Origin: Pseudomonadota bacterium
GTDB taxonomy: Bacteria; Pseudomonadota; Alphaproteobacteria; Rhizobiales; Xanthobacteraceae
Length of the DNA: 7,354 nt
Assembly: GCA_023405565.1 (NCBI GenBank)
Contig: JAEXXW010000011.1
Location: 1 to 7,354, forward strand
Direction: 5' to 3'
The notes below the pieces were generated by a model. The model saw only the letters and a program-made list of their open reading frames with translations. It searched no databases and was not told the origin of the DNA. Position 1 is the stretch's first letter, and the number at the start of each line of letters is the position of its first letter. The position numbers and the translations under genes are program-made. Shown piece by piece: positions 4,837 through 7,354 of the stretch.

Positions 4837-7354
4837 TTACTTGGCTTTGTCGGCAAGCGTCTGCTTCAATGCGTAGAGGGCATCCATCGCCTGACGCGGT
4901 GACATCTCATCCGGGTGCAGCGCATTGAGTGCGGAGACGACAGCCGTCAGTGCATCGTCTTGGGGTGGCGGCGGAGACACCTGCTTGATGGCCTGGAACA
5001 ACGGCAGGTCTTCAAAGCCGCGCAGCGGCGGCTTGCCGCGATCGTCCGCTTCCAGTTCGGCCAGCACGACTTTCGCGCGTTCGATCACGCTTGTGGGCAA
5101 GCCAGCGAGCTTGGCCACCTGAATGCCGTAGGAGCGGTCGGCCGCGCCGGGCATGACTTCATGTAGAAACACCACGTCGCCCTGCCACTCCTTGACGCGC
5201 ATGGTCGCGTTGTGGATGCGCGGCAGTTTGGCGGCGAGCGCGGTCAGTTCATGGAAATGTGTCGCGAATAGCGAGCGGCAACGATTGACCTCGTGTAGAT
5301 GCTCGACGCTCGCCCATGCGATTGACAAGCCATCGAAAGTCGCAGTGCCGCGGCCGATCTCATCGAGAATGACAAGCGAACGTTCGGTCGCTTGATTGAG
5401 AATGGCAGCGGTCTCCACCATCTCCACCATGAAGGTGGAGCGGCCGCGTGCGAGATCGTCGGCGGCGCCGACGCGCGAGAACAGGCGATCGATGATTCCG
5501 ATGCGGGCCTGACGCGCCGGAACGAAGCTTCCCATCTGCGCAAGAATGGCGATCAAGGCATTCTGGCGCAAGAAGGTCGATTTACCGGCCATGTTCGGAC
5601 CGGTCAGCAACCAGATGCGGCCAGCTCCAACAGCTCCTTCTGCATCTGGTGGAGGCGACAGATCGCAGTCATTCGCGATGAACGGATCACTGATGCTTTG
5701 CTCGACCACGGGATGCCGGCCGCCATCGATCGCAAAGACAAGCGACCGATCGATCTGCGGGCGCGCATAATCGCGCTCGACCGCCAGCGTCGCCAGTCCC
5801 GAAGCGACGTCGAGTGTGGCCAGCGCTTCCGCCGCAGCCTTGATGTTGTCGCCGCTGCTGGTCACGTCTCGTGTCAGGCGTTCGAAAATCTCAACTTCGC
5901 GACCGAGCGCGCGATCGGCGGCGCTGACGATCCTGGCTTCCAGTTCGCCAAGCTCGGTCGTTGTGAAGCGCACCTGGCCGGCCAGCGTCTGGCGATGGAT
6001 GAAGCGCGCATTCAACGGCGGCGCCATCAGCTTTTCGCCGTGCTGGGCGGTGACCTCCACGAAATAGCCGAGCACATTGTTGTGCTTGATCTTCAGTGCC
6101 TTCAGGCCGGTCTCGTCGGCATAGCGCGCCTGCAATTCGGCGATGACCTTGCGCGATTGATCGCGCAGGGCTCGCGTTTCGTCGAGCGCCGGATCGTATC
6201 CGGGACGGATGAATCCGCCATCGCGCTTGAGGGCAGGCAGTTCTTCGGCGAGGGCCGCCGACAGATCGTGAAACAGGTCTGGCGATGGCTGCCTCAATCC
6301 GTCCGCCACCCGCGCAATGTCAGCCGGTAGCGTCGCCGTTTCAGACAAACGTGATGCAAGCGCGACACTGGCCGCAAGCCCGTCGCAAATGGCGGCGAGA
6401 TCGCGCGGGCCACCACGCCCGACGACAAGGCGGGTTAACGCGCGCGCAAGATCGGGGGCGGCCTTTAACCGGCTACGTACGTCACTGCGCAGCAGCGCAT
6501 CGGAGGTGAAGAGCTCAACCGCATCCAAACGATGCGAGATGGTATCGGGATCAGTGAGCGGCGCAGCGAGATGCTGGGCGAGCCGGCGCGATCCGGCCGC
6601 TGTGACGGTGCGATCGATCGCGGAGAACAAGGAGCCGCGTCGCTCGCCTGACAATGTCCGCAGCAATTCGAGATTGGCGCGTGTCGCGGCATCGATGGCG
6701 AGCGAGGCGCCGGCACTTTCGCGTAAGGGGGGCGACAAGGGCGGGCGTTTTCCGAATTGCGTGCGCTCGACATAGGTCACGCAGGCTGCGGCCGCGGTCA
6801 GCTCGATGCGCGAGAGCGGACCGAAGCTTTCGGTGGTGGCGACGCTGAAATAATCCGAGAGCCGCCGCTCGGCGGTCGCGCCATCGAACACGTCGCGGGT
6901 CAGTGGCATGACGTGTTCGAATTGTCGCAGGAGTGGCGCAACATCTGCATCGGAATAGAGCGCATCCGACACAATGATTTCGCCCGGCTCGATGCGGGCG
7001 ATCTCGGCACCGAGGCTGCCGGCGGCGCATTCGGTCACGCGGAATTCGCCGGTCGAGATATCGATCCAGCCCAGCGCGAAGCGGCGTTGTTCGGTGTCCG
7101 AGGATGCCCGAGCACTCGTCAGAGCAAGCAGATAATTGTTGCGCTTTGCATCGAGCAAGGTGTCTTCTGTGAGCGTGCCCGGCGTGACCAGACGCACGAC
7201 GCCGCGCTGGACCACACTTTTTCCGCCGCGCTTCTTGGCTTCCGCCGGATCTTCCAGTTGCTCGCAGACGCCGACTCTATGCCCCAGAGCAATCAGCCGA
7301 TGCAGGTATTCCTCGGAGCGCTCGACCGGCACCCCGCACATTGGGATATCATTG
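4837..7354 (-). CDS. mutS: DNA mismatch repair protein MutS (N-terminus beyond the window)
   Basis: MutS scans DNA for mismatches and small loops and, with ATP, recruits MutL. The frame is open from the right edge to TAA (complement of 4837-4839). The first visible residues, Asn-Asp-Ile-Pro before '[16 protein letters not shown]', match the inside of domain I, so the real start and the mismatch-contacting Phe-x-Glu motif are missing, about 60-80 residues. Counting from that Met (base 7341): lever/clamp region '[16 protein letters not shown]' 420-435, Walker [10 protein letters not shown] 581-589, 'RSTFMVEM' 634-641, Walker B region '[11 protein letters not shown]' 656-666 and 'ATHFHEL' 693-699. 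The C-terminus has a possible beta-clamp motif EDLPLF (777-782) and the tetramer-forming '[16 protein letters not shown]' (814-829). The gene is intact within the window and convergent with the membrane protein gene. Confidence 0.97.
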   Translation of the reverse strand, partial: NDIPMCGVPVERSEEYLHRLIALGHRVGVCEQLEDPAEAKKRGGKSVVQRGVVRLVTPGTLTEDTLLDAKRNNYLLALTSARASSDTEQRRFALGWIDISTGEFRVTECAAGSLGAEIARIEPGEIIVSDALYSDADVAPLLRQFEHVMPLTRDVFDGATAERRLSDYFSVATTESFGPLSRIELTAAAACVTYVERTQFGKRPPLSPPLRESAGASLAIDAATRANLELLRTLSGERRGSLFSAIDRTVTAAGSRRLAQHLAAPLTDPDTISHRLDAVELFTSDALLRSDVRSRLKAAPDLARALTRLVVGRGGPRDLAAICDGLAASVALASRLSETATLPADIARVADGLRQPSPDLFHDLSAALAEELPALKRDGGFIRPGYDPALDETRALRDQSRKVIAELQARYADETGLKALKIKHNNVLGYFVEVTAQHGEKLMAPPLNARFIHRQTLAGQVRFTTTELGELEARIVSAADRALGREVEIFERLTRDVTSSGDNIKAAAEALATLDVASGLATLAVERDYARPQIDRSLVFAIDGGRHPVVEQSISDPFIANDCDLSPPPDAEGAVGAGRIWLLTGPNMAGKSTFLRQNALIAILAQMGSFVPARQARIGIIDRLFSRVGAADDLARGRSTFMVEMVETAAILNQATERSLVILDEIGRGTATFDGLSIAWASVEHLHEVNRCRSLFATHFHELTALAAKLPRIHNATMRVKEWQGDVVFLHEVMPGAADRSYGIQVAKLAGLPTSVIERAKVVLAELEADDRGKPPLRGFEDLPLFQAIKQVSPPPPQDDALTAVVSALNALHPDEMSPRQAMDALYALKQTLADKAK

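Noticed and set aside
5392..6330. Long open frame (312 codons) on the + strand opposite mutS
   Set aside because: It is fully antisense to a clear, intact mutS frame, and its translation has low-complexity Arg/Ala-rich composition with no recognisable domain. Long antisense frames are common in GC-rich genes.

Overview
This window looks like chromosomal DNA from an alphaproteobacterium, most likely the Bradyrhizobium/Rhodopseudomonas/Afipia group. The basis is the GC-rich coding sequence with G/C-ending codons, the style of the MutS protein and the type of short GC-rich palindromic intergenic repeat. The genus is an inference, because no rRNA or other marker gene is present. I see no transposase, integrase, CRISPR array, tRNA or rRNA.

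Left and centre (1-3808, all + strand): a run of five genes. It starts with the 3' end of a periplasmic substrate-binding protein of the nitrate/sulfonate/taurine type. A perfect 15-bp hairpin follows, then the inner-membrane permease and, three bases later, the ATPase. These three make one SsuABC/TauABC-like importer. After a 100-bp spacer with an imperfect palindromic repeat come a zinc-dependent alcohol dehydrogenase resembling the Sulfolobus NAD-dependent enzyme and, 26 bases later, an OsmC-family thiol peroxidase-like protein. Same strand and short spacing suggest one transcription unit that could import a small organic compound, oxidise an alcohol derived from it and detoxify a reactive by-product. 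The substrate cannot be read from the sequence.

Middle (3809-4819, + strand): a 198-bp intergenic region with nested inverted repeats and a possible promoter, then a 270-residue multi-pass membrane protein. Its two halves repeat the same Gly-Pro-Phe ... Pro ... Ile-x-Leu pattern, consistent with a fused tandem duplication of a four-helix GlpM/DUF3147-like unit. No function is known to me.

Right (4837-7354, - strand): mutS, the mismatch-recognition ATPase of DNA repair, converging on the membrane protein gene with only 17 bases between the stop codons. Its first roughly 60-80 codons, including the mismatch-reading Phe-x-Glu motif, lie beyond the window.

Most of the window is ordinary core metabolism and repair. 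The points most worth a second look are the duplicated membrane protein, the transporter-dehydrogenase-OsmC gene set, and the strong hairpin placed exactly between the binding-protein and permease genes.
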